DNA of 64,000 bases, from positions 24,169,696-24,233,695 of the forward strand of contig OZ022345.1 in the NCBI GenBank assembly GCA_963989245.1, read 5' to 3'. The notes beneath the pieces are model-generated. The model saw nothing but the letters and a program-made list of their open reading frames with translations, did no database searches and was not told the DNA's origin. Below, in pieces: positions 41,702 through 52,550 of this stretch; position 1 is the stretch's first letter; each line of letters opens with the position of its first letter. This DNA is from Nansenia antarctica. Its lineage: Eukaryota; Chordata; Actinopteri; Argentiniformes; Microstomatidae. The translations under genes were made by a program, and so were the position numbers.

Positions 41702-43561
41702 TCAGGTGAGGACTAGTCTTCTGAAAAGTTCATTAACGTGGACTGAGTGACTGACTTTCCAAAAACAGTCAATGAGGCCCTGCCTCCTAAGAAAGTCAAA
41801 AATCATGTCTGCTATAATAGGTGCTCCTATCTTGGCAAAATAAGTTTCCCATGCCCCTAAGACCGTTTCCAGCCATGCTATCATCTGCTGTCCATTCCCG
41901 TCGTTCCCTTTGATCTTCTGCTTCACTACCCTATTCATAGTCTTCAATCTTTTCCTAACTGGTCGTCGTCCGTCAGTGTCATTGAGGTTCAGGTAGCCGC
42001 CTGGTCCCCTCCCACGCTGATCAAGGTCTGGGGAGTCGCCCTCAGCATCATCTGAAGCATGGTGCAGGCACTCGCCAGCATCCCCAGTAGCACAGGTGTC
42101 CAGGCTTTGGACACCCCCAGGCTGGACCTCCAGACTGTCAACACTCTCTGCTTCGTTGGTTTCTGGTTCATTGGCATCTGGACAGCTTTCCGCTGTCCCC
42201 TCGGTTTCAGGCACTGCCGGTAATGTCACTGGCTGTAACACTGGCATTGCCACTGGCTCTGGCAACACCACAGCATCTCCTCGTAGCTCCTCCTTCTCAG
42301 GTTCTCTGGGGACCTCGGCACCTGTTGGCACAACATCCTGCCTACTCTGTACATCCACCCCCCTGTCCACCACCCGTGGCCCTATTGGGGTAGGGATATG
42401 CCCAAACACCACTGGTGTACCCACTCTGATGTTGTTTCTCCAACAGACCCCACATTGACCTAAAGCATGGTCAATCTGTTCCATCAAATATGGACTCCAA
42501 AACCCATATTTCTTGGTGATCTTGCGTCTTACCTCCCCCCTAGCCACATGTGCTAATCCATGGGCTTCCTGTATTAACATGCCTAATAAATCTGAGGGTG
42601 CTACAACCAACCCCTCATGATTCCTCCATAGACCTGTGTCATCCTGACTTGCCCCCCTTGCTAGCCAAACGCTCTTGTCTAACGTAGTTACTCTACTCTG
42701 TAACATCAATAAATCCTCAAGTGTGACCATGCCCTGTAATTGCTTTTCATGTGTGACCAGAAGACCTTTACCTGCCTTGTCTGCTCCTGTAATGGCTTTG
42801 GCTGCATCTTCTGCAGCCCTGTTACCTTGTGTGACATGTGATGAGTCAGACCTGTGTGTGGCACACTTCACTATAGCTAATTCCTTTGGCTTCATCATGG
42901 CTTGTAACAGCTTAATGATCTGTGCGTGATGCTGTATAGGCGTACCATCAGTTCTCTTAAAACCCCGCCCCCTCCATACAGCTCCATTAAAATGACAAAC
43001 ATTATGTGCATAGGCAGAGTCGGTGTACACTGTCACTCTCCGTCCGGTTCCCAAGTTGCATGCTTCTGTGAGGGCAATCAACTCAGCCAACTGCGCTGAG
43101 CAAGGCTGAGGAACTGCCTCAGCCTGTTCTACAATAAACTTTGAATTCTGTGCTTTAACTAAGGAATACCCAGCGCACAAAGTTTCTCCTACCCCGTAAC
43201 AAGACCCATCAACCCAATATTCTATATCAGCTCCCTTTAAAGGCAAAGCTTGTAGGTCTGTTCTATGCTTAATCACTTTGGCTGTCGATGGAATCTGAAC
43301 ACCGGATGGCATCGTCACCTGACAGTCGTCAGGTGTGCATTTTACTGTACAGTTCAATTGGCATAGAGCATCTCTCCCTAGCAGCCCTGTTGGCGTGTGT
43401 TCTGACACAAGTGTTGACAGAATTGCTCTCTGTCCCTTGTACTCTAAGTCTACAAGCTCAGTTGTAGGAATCAGCTGTTTAATTCCCTCAAATCCGATTG
43501 TCTTCACATATTCTCTAGACATAGGGAGGTGCGTGGCGCCTTCAGGCTTCTGTGTCACCAC
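41702..43561 (-). CDS. ERV pol-derived ORF lacking reverse transcriptase
   Basis: 619 codons from the first Met, in the same frame as gag and open right back to the gag UAG (20 further codons). In order: protease C-terminal part (1-85; GLLGRDAL at 59-66; no DTG active-site triplet visible); then directly an RNase H domain (about 112-262) with the four acidic positions D118, E160, D181 and D252 in place; then the integrase zinc-binding region with H334, H338, C370 and C373. After about residue 390 the integrase core is replaced by a Glu/Pro-rich stretch (to about 525) and a C-terminal segment I cannot place. Reverse transcriptase and the integrase catalytic core are both absent, yet no stop or frameshift occurs. 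Confidence 0.82.
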   Translation of the reverse strand: MVTQKPEGATHLPMSREYVKTIGFEGIKQLIPTTELVDLEYKGQRAILSTLVSEHTPTGLLGRDALCQLNCTVKCTPDDCQVTMPSGVQIPSTAKVIKHRTDLQALPLKGADIEYWVDGSCYGVGETLCAGYSLVKAQNSKFIVEQAEAVPQPCSAQLAELIALTEACNLGTGRRVTVYTDSAYAHNVCHFNGAVWRGRGFKRTDGTPIQHHAQIIKLLQAMMKPKELAIVKCATHRSDSSHVTQGNRAAEDAAKAITGADKAGKGLLVTHEKQLQGMVTLEDLLMLQSRVTTLDKSVWLARGASQDDTGLWRNHEGLVVAPSDLLGMLIQEAHGLAHVARGEVRRKITKKYGFWSPYLMEQIDHALGQCGVCWRNNIRVGTPVVFGHIPTPIGPRVVDRGVDVQSRQDVVPTGAEVPREPEKEELRGDAVVLPEPVAMPVLQPVTLPAVPETEGTAESCPDANEPETNEAESVDSLEVQPGGVQSLDTCATGDAGECLHHASDDAEGDSPDLDQRGRGPGGYLNLNDTDGRRPVRKRLKTMNRVVKQKIKGNDGNGQQMIAWLETVLGAWETYFAKIGAPIIADMIFDFLRRQGLIDCFWKVSHSVHVNELFRRLVLT

Positions 43562-43597
43562 CAGCTGGCACCTCCCACTCGGATCTTCCGGGCACCC

Positions 43598-43600
43598 CTA
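43598..43600 (-). promoter_or_regulatory. In-frame UAG between gag and pol (read-through type)
   Basis: On the minus strand GGC CTA TAG GGG joins gag and pol in one frame. Gamma- and epsilon-like retroviruses make Gag-Pol by suppressing such a stop with a downstream RNA structure. Read-through here is inferred. Confidence 0.6.
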
Positions 43601-45283
43601 TAGGCCAGCTGCTGGGCCTCCGTAAGGGTTCATCACTCCTGGAGCAGGTGTAGTAGGGGGCCAATATCCTCCTCCTTGGCTCCCCCCTGCGCCCCCCTGG
43701 GGCCTGTTGCAGCAGGCACAGGCTAGATGTCCATTCTGGTCGCATTGGCATAGTTCTAGCACCTCCTTCCCTGCTGCTGTCCATCCCCCTGGTGGTGGTC
43801 CTTGGCCAGGCTGTGTGTACATCTGGTATGGAACCGCTTGCACCCCTGGTGGCCCTTGTGGGTATGGATACCCCCCTTGTGGCCCCTGTGGGTAGGACTG
43901 GTAAGTAGCAGGATACCCCCCTTGTGGCCCCTGTGAGTAGGACTGGTAAGTAGCAGTCTGCACTCCAGGTGGCTGTTGCTGTGGGGCTAAAGCCTGCACT
44001 CCCTCTATGTTCCTCTCGCTTTCAGTCAATTGCAAATGAGTCAATATTCTGAGGGATTCTTCGTCTCGTGCCTTCTGTATCTGAATGTTCTTTCGATATA
44101 ACTCAACTTGATGAGATACGTGGTCTATATAAACAGCTTTGTTCATGTGTCGTAGCCCCACCACTTCTGCTAGCTTATCCTTAACTGGGGTAGGAAGCCC
44201 TTCTTGTATTTTTTCCCTGATTATGGATTTTTCTAAGGGGTTATCTTCAGCGTCTTTCCCTGTCACACTTCTCCATTGAGAGTGCATACGGGCAATATAA
44301 CCCCTGGGATTCTCATCCCCCCCCAGTGGCTTCACAATGATATTGTCTGGGTGAATGTGAGTAGGGTAGATCTCCCTGATTGCTTTCCACAGTCTGCCTC
44401 TGTTTGCTGCGAAGAGCTCTGGATCATAAACTGATGTATTGATATATCTATGAAGTCCTGCCTTCATCAATATTTCCTGCATTGTATCCAATCCTGCAAT
44501 AAAAGCTAAGAGTCTTTTCAGGTCTCCCATCGCGGCCTGCGTTCCTATCAGTATCACGTCGACCTCTCGCGTCCACGAATGTCCTCCCTCTTGAAGAACT
44601 GGGAGTTTCTCGATCACTTCAGACAAATCTGTATGATGCCACGGATGATATTCCATCTTGTTACCCCGAATCAGCACTGGACAGTTCTTTAATGTATTTG
44701 ATGACATTCGGTGACAATCTCCCTCTTTCTCCGGGCGTCTTCTCCCACCTTTCCTTTCGGCTGTGGCTATCATCCTCCTGCCCTGCGCGTTGTAGCCTCC
44801 ATCTGCATTGTCGTCATCACTTGAGTCTGCACTGCCATCTTCGCTGTCATCTTCCTCGTCACTCCTGTCGTCCCCTTTTCCCCCTGGCTCCTTCTTCTTC
44901 TTCTGGGAATGATCCTCCAGTGCCTTAGCATATGGAGGGGGACTGGGGGCAGGACACTGAGCTATTTTCTGTCCCTCTACCTTAAATAGATCTAAAATAG
45001 CTAACTCTAACTTGCGTTTCTCTGATCTAATCTTTCCTCTTTGATGTGCTTTGTGCCCATTGATAAGTATCTCCAATGTTGCAATTAATTGTAAATTAAT
45101 GCTGCCCTCTTTCGGCCACGGCTGTTCAATGTCTGCCCAACGAATATTCCATTTCGTTGATATCTCGCTAATCTCCTTAACAAGAGGATTCATTTTTTCC
45201 ACTATAGCCACAGGAGATGAATTTGCTAATATTCCCTTGTCTGTATTAACAGCCCTCACAATGTTACTGGGTTTGGCTCCCAT
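43598..45283 (-). CDS. ERV gag polyprotein
   Basis: 561 codons. It starts MGAKPS, an N-myristoylation signal (Gly2, Ser6), as in matrix proteins that bind the membrane. A highly charged linker (about 130-175, Lys run then Asp/Glu/Ser run) follows, then a capsid-like helical region (about 190-410) and a Gln/Pro/Gly/Tyr-rich part with repeated YQSYPQGPQGGYP units (about 445-510). Near the C-terminus CQCDQNGHLACAC is a Cys-His knuckle with spacing C-x1-C-x4-H-x4-C, one residue short of the usual C-x2-C. The frame ends in UAG followed by GGG, with pol continuing in phase. Confidence 0.85.
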   Translation of the reverse strand: MGAKPSNIVRAVNTDKGILANSSPVAIVEKMNPLVKEISEISTKWNIRWADIEQPWPKEGSINLQLIATLEILINGHKAHQRGKIRSEKRKLELAILDLFKVEGQKIAQCPAPSPPPYAKALEDHSQKKKKEPGGKGDDRSDEEDDSEDGSADSSDDDNADGGYNAQGRRMIATAERKGGRRRPEKEGDCHRMSSNTLKNCPVLIRGNKMEYHPWHHTDLSEVIEKLPVLQEGGHSWTREVDVILIGTQAAMGDLKRLLAFIAGLDTMQEILMKAGLHRYINTSVYDPELFAANRGRLWKAIREIYPTHIHPDNIIVKPLGGDENPRGYIARMHSQWRSVTGKDAEDNPLEKSIIREKIQEGLPTPVKDKLAEVVGLRHMNKAVYIDHVSHQVELYRKNIQIQKARDEESLRILTHLQLTESERNIEGVQALAPQQQPPGVQTATYQSYSQGPQGGYPATYQSYPQGPQGGYPYPQGPPGVQAVPYQMYTQPGQGPPPGGWTAAGKEVLELCQCDQNGHLACACCNRPQGGAGGSQGGGYWPPTTPAPGVMNPYGGPAAGL

Positions 45284-47875
45284 GTTTGAAATATTTATAC
45301 TGCTTAATATGCTGAAAATATGCTATAAGGTGTACTTTCCTTACAACCCACCTTCTGTTGCTGTATCTGCTAAACAGATGCTAGTCCAACTCTTAACTGT
45401 GTCAACTGTCCACACAGAACACTACAACTCCGGAACAACGGATTGTTTCAGTGGTATTGTGTATTATTGACTTAAATGTAATCTATGTGTATGCGTTTTA
45501 ATCTAAATGGTTTTTTCCCTTATTATGTATGAATGTGTCACTTAATTGCTCAATCAATATTAATTATAGTTCAGGTCAACTTAATTATTAAACTACAAAG
45601 GCTGTTCAACACAATTATCCAATTACAACAGCAGGTCACGCTCTGAGTCTTTCTGATCCACAACCCCTTGCTTGATCAATCCTCGGATAGAAACTGTTCT
45701 GCTATTCTTTAATCAAAAACTGTGAAAAAAGAACTTAACTTCAAATAAAAAGATGTAAAACACGAATATTAATCACCACCTGTAAAGAAATCGACTTGTC
45801 ATTGGGAAGGAATAAAATGATTAATTATTCATTACAATCTGTAAGGAAATCGATTTGTTATTTGAAAGGAACAAAATGATCAATTATCAATTACAATCTG
45901 TGAGGAAATCGACCTGCTACTTGGAAGGAATGCACAATCAACTAGACTTAGTCATTTACACTTCATTAATGTAATCCTGTGGAAGAAAACGTCATCCCTA
46001 GACCACTATAAACCAATTGAGCAAAGTTTTGTGAAAACTAAAAATGAAATAATCTGAATAATTAATTAAATCAATTTGTAATTACTTAAATTAATTGAAG
46101 TAACCCTCCATTTATCATTGTAAAAGACTATATCGTCGACCTCAGGCGGATGCACTGATGGAGAACCAGTGTTCCAGTGTGATTCGTATTCCGTCCACTG
46201 GAGAGCAGCAAACAATTAAAAATGTCTTATATTGTTTCATCCACTAGAGGGCAGTACACAATTAAAAACGTCCTATCTTGTTTTATCCACCAGAGGGCAG
46301 TACACAATTAAAAACGTCCTATCTTGTTTTATCCACCAGAGGGCAGTACACAATTAAAAACGTCCTATCTTGTTTTATCCACCAGAGGGCAGTACACAAT
46401 TAAAAACGTCCTATCTTGTTTTATCCACCAGAGGGCAGTACACAATTAAAAACGTCCTATCTTGTTTCGACCAGTAGAGGCCGCCACACCGAAGATGTCT
46501 TTACAGAATGACTATATCTTATCTAAAACTCTCAATCTATCTTTTTTATTTTTACAATCTATCCCTAAATCAATTGTTAAGTGAAATGAATGAATGATTC
46601 GTTAGAATTATTCACTATATCATCATATACATTGATTTAAAACTTATGGAATCAATCAATTGTTCTGGGAAACAGAAAATGAATGCTCTGAATAATTAAT
46701 TCAACTGATAAGTAATTAATTAAATTAATTAAAGTAATTTACTATAGAACAATCAATTAAAAACATCAATCTATGAGTGATCTCTACAGATCTCTCGTCA
46801 ACATTCTATGCAAGCAGGCAGGGCCGTTTTATTGGGGTCTGTGACCCTGCTGTGATTCTGCTCAGGGAAAGCAGCCTTGTCTAGACTCACGCACAAATTG
46901 CCTCATATGTTTTGAATCTAACCTAAAGTCACAATCTATCTTTACTTTTAACAAACTATGACAAATATCTTTAAACTACGTTAAATCTATGTAATGCAAC
47001 AATCACACGCAACGTGTCTGTATGTTTGAACAACAGGAGAAGAAGGAAGAGAGGGAGGGGCTAGCCTTTGTCCTTCTCTGTGGGGAAACCCCCGCGTGTT
47101 TGTAGCCTGCTTTAAAACAATCTTTTTAACACAACTTGTTTTCATAAACGATTACTTTTCACGACACCGCAATATCAAGATTATTTTTCAATCCAGTTTA
47201 ACTATCTCATTCAAATATTCTACGTTCACGTTTCCCTCATAAAGATGGCCTCTGTGTGTGTCCTTTAGACTCTCTGACACACTGCAAATGGCGTCTAAAT
47301 GCAAATGGCGTCTAAACTCCGCTGAAAGTACACTGCACGTTTCCCTCATAAAAATGGCGTCTAAGAATAGACTCTCTGACACACTGCAAATGGCCGCCCA
47401 CACAACGGCGTCCTCTCACACAGACAAAGAGTAATGGCGTACTCTCTGCTACAATACAAAATAGACTACCCCGTCCATTTACACCTTAACACAATTCTAC
47501 ACACACACTCACGATATTCCGTAATACCGCTATTAGTTACACAACTAATATTTTAACATAAAAAAGCGAATTACCAAATTCAGCCCTATATCACCAATAT
47601 ACCAATCTAATCGTATATTTACAAAAACGGACTTCAAAGTCCGGCTCTCACCAACCCCAGCTTAAAGATTATGAAAAGTGTGTTTCTATTCCAACAAGAT
47701 TACCGTTACACAGATTCTTTTGACTATAACTTATCTGAGATTTACAGCCTATTTTAAACACACCAATCGACTAGAGAGAGATTTCTGCAGAAAATCTACC
47801 TTCTTCCTCGAATTGAAGAGTCCGCACAATACTGTAAATTAAGTTATTTTATCTCCGTCGCTTGCTCGCCATCAT
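45284..47875 (-). other. Long ERV leader with tandem repeats
   Basis: About 2.6 kb from the 5' LTR to the gag start. Contains three repeats of about 60 bp at 45770-45950 (ATCTGT.AGGAAATCGA...GGAAGGAA), a 46-47-bp tandem repeat at 46190-46490, and shorter repeats at 47225-47400 (GTTTCCCTCATAAA.ATGGC, CTCTCTGACACACTGCAAAT). A TGGCGAGC-starting sequence a few bases inside the LTR (about 47865-47872 on the minus strand) is a possible primer site. No ORF of note. Confidence 0.6.
46190..46490 (-). repeat. 46-47-bp tandem repeat in the ERV leader
   Basis: The unit (CGTCCTATCTTGTTTTATCC, ACCAGAGGGCAGTACACAAT, TAAAAA) is present about six times; the central ones are identical and the outer ones diverged. 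ACCAGAGGGCAG resembles a CTCF core-like word, present in each unit. Confidence 0.88.
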
Positions 47876-48213
47876 TGTCGTGTATTCTTATTGGTTATGA
47901 ATCAAACAACAGCTAGTGAGTTTAAGATTTAATCCGAGTTACAAACAGATTTATACATACACGTGTTTAAGCTGGGGCCTGGTGACAAAAAGAGGCCGCT
48001 TCCTCCCTTCCTCGCTGGTTTTCCCTAGTTTCCTAGATCCCTCCCTCTTATGCAAATACAGTCACAGGTCATAGCCTATCACCTTATCCAGATGGCCATG
48101 AGGGCCGTCCCCTGTGATGTCACCACAGCCCCAAGTCCGAGGGGCTGGTCAGATTACAAGAACCATTGCACAACACTAGAAAATAGGATATATATAGTAG
48201 AAAATATACGACA
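47876..48213 (-). repeat. ERV 5' LTR
   Basis: 338 bp, matching the 3' LTR by eye over its whole length; followed on the + strand by the target duplication GTTT. Confidence 0.9.
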
Positions 48214-48313
48214 GTTTCTTAAGGAAAGTTTAAATGAGGTGAACATACTAATCAGAAGAGATGTTGTATCTGTTTGATCGTTTCTACCGGAATACACCAC
48301 GGATCAAACATAT
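48214..48313. other. Short unique segment between two retroelements
   Basis: 100 bp of sequence outside the ERV and the next LTR. It continues the sequence interrupted at 40719. No feature seen. Confidence 0.5.
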
Positions 48314-48616
48314 TGTCGTGTTTTGTCCGTCTGATGTGCGTGGGTATAATGACTCACACGACAAGGAATTCTCTGTTTCTTGTTCTTTAGTGAACTTCTT
48401 CAATACAACATACAAGATACAACTAATTGTGTCCCAGATGGCAGGTTAATAGATGACGGGAAAACTAGCTCTGGCACAGAACAGCAACTTTGCTGTCCAT
48501 ACCGATGAGCGTTGTTCCCTTAACTGCTTGTTATGTAACCAAGGTAACGAGCCATATCTCTCTCTGGGTGATCATGTGACATACAGTAACCAATCAACAA
48601 TAACGGTAACATAAAC

Positions 48617-48649
<33 letters not shown>

Positions 48650-48680
48650 GGGAAAGCCATCCATGGTGGACTGTCTCACA
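48314..48680 (-). repeat. Gypsy element 2, 3' LTR
   Basis: On the minus strand it starts TGTGAGACAGTCC directly after the purine tract TTGGAGGGGGATAG and ends ACACGACA. It carries an (AAC)n run at about 48617-48649. The partner LTR is not in the window. Confidence 0.65.
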
Positions 48681-48969
48681 CTATCCCCCTCCAAGAGTAC
48701 TGAGTCCCTTCAGTACAGGTGACTTAACATTAACATGTCTAGGAATAGAACAGTTGACTCAATGAACATGTCTAAATTATTTGATTACTTACATCACATT
48801 CTTTGCAAACTCGTAGGCCCTATAGCTAAACAGCAGTGAAACAATTAAAACACTTAACTACTTGTAAACAGTTTTTACAGTATTATTTTTTTTTTCTTCT
48901 TTATAATGCAAAACTTCTTGGATGAAGTAACCAATCTGCCGATAAACTAAACAGTCTCTCTTTCAATAA

Positions 48970-49853
48970 CTAGTTCCTGAATCTCTCTGGCTTATTAACC
49001 ATGCGTCCCTTAGATGTTTCAACAGTATTTTTTGGAGTGTCCTCTTGTCTTTTTTCCTGCTGACACCTTGGAGCTTTGAGATGAGGTTTCTCCTCTTGAT
49101 CACATGACTCTCGAGAAGCTCCTTCCCCTGCTGGATCTTTATCATTGTCTTTCTGTAGTGGCAGCTCTGGTACCAACGGGACATCCTCTTCAGGTAGCTG
49201 TGTAGCTGGGCTCCTTTGACGTTTTATCCCAGCAGGGACCACCTCACTATTGTATGGTTTAAGCCGATCATGGTGCATTATCTTTCTGCGCTTCAACCCT
49301 TGAATATCGTAGAGGACAGGACCACGGCATCCAGCCACAATCAAGGGGCCCTTCCAAGGTGCTTGAAGCTTGGGGCTTAATCCCTTCTTTTTCGTGTCAT
49401 CCTTTACATACACCAAATCTCCAACGCTGTAAGAATGTTCTCGTGCTCGGACATCATACATCTTCTTCTGACGTTCTTGTGCAGTGCGGAGGTGCTCCCT
49501 CGCTGTGCTTTGTGCCTCCTTAAGTCCTTCTCCCAGGTTATGAAGGAACTCTGCTACCTCCATTCGGTCAGATTTGAGTTCTGCAGCCCCAGACTGGATA
49601 TCCTGTGGTTGATGAACTTCTCGGCCAAACATGAGCCTGTTAGGTGTGAACCCTGTGATTGCATGGCGTGAGCTGCGGTAGGCTGAGGTGAGTAGTGACA
49701 GATGCTCATCCCAGTTCTTTTGGTTCTGGTCCACGTAGCACCGGATCATCTGGAGTAAAGTTCTGTTGAACCTTTCCACCTGTCCGTTAGAGGCAGGGTG
49801 GTAGGGGGTGGTCCTTGTCTTTGTGATCTGTAGGAGCGTGCATACATTCTGGA
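48970..49853 (-). pseudogene. Gypsy 2 integrase, C-terminal half
   Basis: Begins right after the hAT insertion and contains TPYHPASNGQVERFNRTL with the catalytic Glu, followed by an AYRSSRHAITGFTPNRLMFG segment and a C-terminal GPW/GDLVYVKD-type region, as usual for gypsy integrases. The ORF's first codons (49878-49854) come from the hAT element. The frame is open to 48970. Confidence 0.85.
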
Positions 49854-50060
49854 TAGGGATGCACGATATTATCGGCACCGATATTTATCGGCCCGATAAT
49901 GGGACATTAATGTTTATCGGTATTTATCGGTTTTATAAAATGTAGCCGATATTTAACCGATATTATGAAGCCGGAAATATTTCTGTTTCCGGTTTCCGCG
50001 CTCTGCTTCCGGTTTCCGCACTCAGGCACGCAGTTTGTTTTGACGAGACGCGAGCGAAAC

Positions 50061-50207
50061 ATGCCTTCCCCGGTGTGGACATTCTTCACAGTTTCTGAGG
50101 CAGATATTGCGTTTGCAATTTGCAACACATGTTCGACAAAAGTTCGGAGAGGAGGGCAAAGGTCTACGAGTTACAACACAACGACACATCTTGTAGCGGG
50201 TAGATAG
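50061..50207 (+). pseudogene. hAT BED-type N-terminal fragment
   Basis: MPSPVWTFFTVSEADIAFAI, then CNTCSTKVRRGG and a stop about 25 codons later, so only the aromatic start and C-x2-C of a BED finger remain. It is similar in pattern to the fragment at 9280-9423. Confidence 0.75.
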
Positions 50208-50330
50208 TAATATCCCTCCCCTGGCCCCTCTGTTTTCCCTTGATAGCTGACAAGCTAACGGGTGAAGTAGCGAGGCCTGCTAGCAGCTAGCCTATAACCC
50301 CTAGCCAGCAATGGCTAACGTTGAGGCTAG

Positions 50331-50706
50331 CGGACCTAGCACAGCCGAGACGTAAATGGCTAGCTGGGACACCCACTCTAAGTGCGCAGCGTGTCTGGGA
50401 TTAATCCACGCCCAGGCCGCTGTTATCTCTACCGATGAGTGTATCCACTGTGCAGTGTTCCCCAAGAAACTTCTCCGCTGACGGCTAAGTCGCATGGCTA
50501 GCCTGTTGGGAGAAGATCCGCTGCCATCACAGTCTAACGCGGACATGTCTCCAGGTTTACCGACACCATGCTGGGCGGACTTAGTGCCACATAGCCCTGA
50601 CATCGGTTTCCCGGTACTGGATGACAAGGGAATTGACAGCTTTACCGCTGCTCGCTATTGTAATGTTCTTGACAGACACGGACACGACTTTACTGTAGAC
50701 ATGTAG
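50331..50706 (+). pseudogene. Gag-like fragment, possibly DIRS-type
   Basis: Frames read CAACLG-like KCAACLGLIHAQAA (here SKCAACLG with Ser) and a Cys-His pattern, then a stop at about 50478 and a second frame MASLLGEDPLPSQSNADMSP to 50706. The Cys-x2-Cys...His...Cys pattern resembles the N-terminal ORF of fish DIRS-like retroelements. Weak evidence. Confidence 0.35.
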
Positions 50707-51354
50707 TTTATTTCTGGTTGCTGGCCGCGACCTACGGCAACTCCGTTGGGACACGACGGATACAGAAAGCGAATCACATCAGTGTGTTAGTGTGGTGTAG
50801 TGAGACAACACACAGTATGTTACAGCTATGACCCTAAGAGAGACTCGGACAATGATGAGGTCGCACAACGCATCTAATTACTCTTAGGTGATCCTTTTTT
50901 GTTTTCATAAAAGGAGGCCAGATCTTGGCTAAAAAACGCATTGTGCACTGTCTATAACAGATTTAGTTTGTTAGAGGAAATAATAAATGAACATTTGAAG
51001 AGTCAGAAGTGTTCTCTTTGTTGTGTTAACAATAGTGATGTAAGTTAGATTTGGTGAGATCACTATGGAATATTAAATCATCAATCTTTGCTCACTACAT
51101 AGCCTTTCTTACCTTCAGGTGTGCATGAACTACAGGTTATCAACTGTGAAATTATATCTGAATGGTCTTTATTGTCATTGATATAGTACAGGTACCAAAC
51201 AACGACATTTGGGAGGGGGAGCTCCCCTGGGGCTAGGAAAGAAAAAATAAAATAATAACAATAATATCGGTATCGGTATCGGTTATCGGCCACGAGAAGC
51301 GGGTAAATATCGGTATCGGTATCGGTTGGAAAAAATGCATATCGTGCATCCCTA

Positions 51355-52550
51355 ATTCTGGAACAGGGAACTCTCAAAATTGCGACCTTGGTCAGTGTGC
51401 AACTCGAGGGGGGCTCCAAATCGGGCGATAAAGTCATACACAAGCCTCCTTGCTGTTGTTTCCGCCCCTTGGTCAGGAACAGCAAAGGCTTCGACCCATC
51501 GAGTAAACTGGTCAATTATGACGAGAATGTACTTGTTTCCAGAGCTGGATACAGGGAATGGCCCGAGGATGTCTACGTGGAGACGGTCCAAAGGTGCTCC
51601 AGCTTGGTAGCTTTGCAACTTGGCTCGTTTCACTGGTCCCGTAGTTTTGCATGCATTGCAGTGCTGGCATCTCTTCACAAACAGATGGACTTCTTCACCC
51701 ATTCCATACCAGTGATAGCTCTGGCGTAAGCGCTCCAGTGTTTTTGCTTCCCCAAGATGACCAGATTGAGGAGGATTATGGCAAGCCTGCAGGACCTCTC
51801 TTTGCATGGAAGCTGGAACTAGTAGCAACACGGTTGGTTGTTGGGCTCCTACTCTCTCCCAGGAGTAGTAGAGAACTCCTTGCTGCAGCATGACCTGAGG
51901 CCAGCAGAGCCAGAACTTCCTCACTGCAGGGCTCTCAAGCATCACCTGATCTTTAGTAGGGAGTGTTCCTGATTCTTTCCATGTGTGGAGGGTGGAGAGG
52001 ACAGGATCAGCTTTCTGAAGTTTGGCAAGCTCTTCCAATCTGACTGACTGCAGCCAGTTAACTACTGGAGTCTCCAGCATGGTTGTATGTGGTGGACCTG
52101 TTTCCATCGACTGAGTGTTATCACCACTGGTCTCACCAGACTCAATACTCCTAACTGCCAGCGGCACAACATCATCAACATCGTCTTCAAATCTTGTCCA
52201 CTGCTCATGAAGTCTTCTGCAGTACTTACATCCTTGACATGGTAGATCAGACAAGTTCTTTCCAGCTTGGTAACAGTCACATTTGTCTGAATGTTCTCTG
52301 GTTTGCCTTGACATGGCATCAGCATTGCAGTGTTGCCGGCCCGCTCGATGCTCTATGTCAAAGTCATATTGGCTCAACTCTTCCAGCCAGCGAGCCAACT
52401 CACCTTCAGGGTTTTTGAACCGAAACAGCCAGGTGAGACTGCCATGATCTGTTCGTAGCAGAAACTTCTTGCCCAGTAGGTAGTGGCGGAACTGGCGAGT
52501 GTAGCGGACGACAGCAAGTAACTCACGTCTGGTAACACCGAGCAGGTGAT
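51355..52550 (-). pseudogene. Gypsy 2 RNase H end and integrase N-terminal half
   Basis: Reads from TRRELLAVVRYTRQFRHYLL (about 52530) through the RNase H end (RTDHGSLTWL, HRAGRQHCNADAMSR), the integrase zinc region (HPPQSGHLG-type, C-x2-C in CQHCNAC) and the first catalytic Asp in LHVDILGPFP, to the second in LHTDQGRNFES, where the hAT element cuts in. The open frame 51352-52398 covers most of it. Confidence 0.85.

Larger units (their letters stand above)
40720..48213 (-). mobile_element. Endogenous retrovirus, class I-like, replication-defective
   Basis: Two 338-bp LTRs that look identical (40720-41057 and 47876-48213) flank minus-strand gag and pol-derived ORFs. A 4-bp target duplication GTTT (40716-40719, 48214-48217) and TG...CA ends fit retroviral integration. 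The gag-UAG-pol arrangement in one frame, and the type of RNase H and capsid, point to the gamma/epsilon-like class. Reverse transcriptase, most of integrase and a recognisable env are missing, so it could move only with help from another copy. Confidence 0.88.
49854..51354 (+). mobile_element. Non-autonomous hAT element inside gypsy integrase
   Basis: TAGGGATGCACGATAT at 49854 and ATATCGTGCATCCCTA ending at 51354 are perfect inverted ends. The duplication ATTCTGGA is at 49846-49853 and 51355-51362, and removing element plus one duplication restores the integrase frame. Subterminal TATCGG repeats. It holds a BED fragment (50061-50207), a gag-like fragment (50331-50706) and a LINE tail (about 51158-51245). 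Confidence 0.95.

Noticed and set aside
42096..44928. Plus-strand frames opposite retroviral gag and pol
   Set aside because: Shadows of the minus-strand retroviral ORFs; composition mirrors the coding strand.
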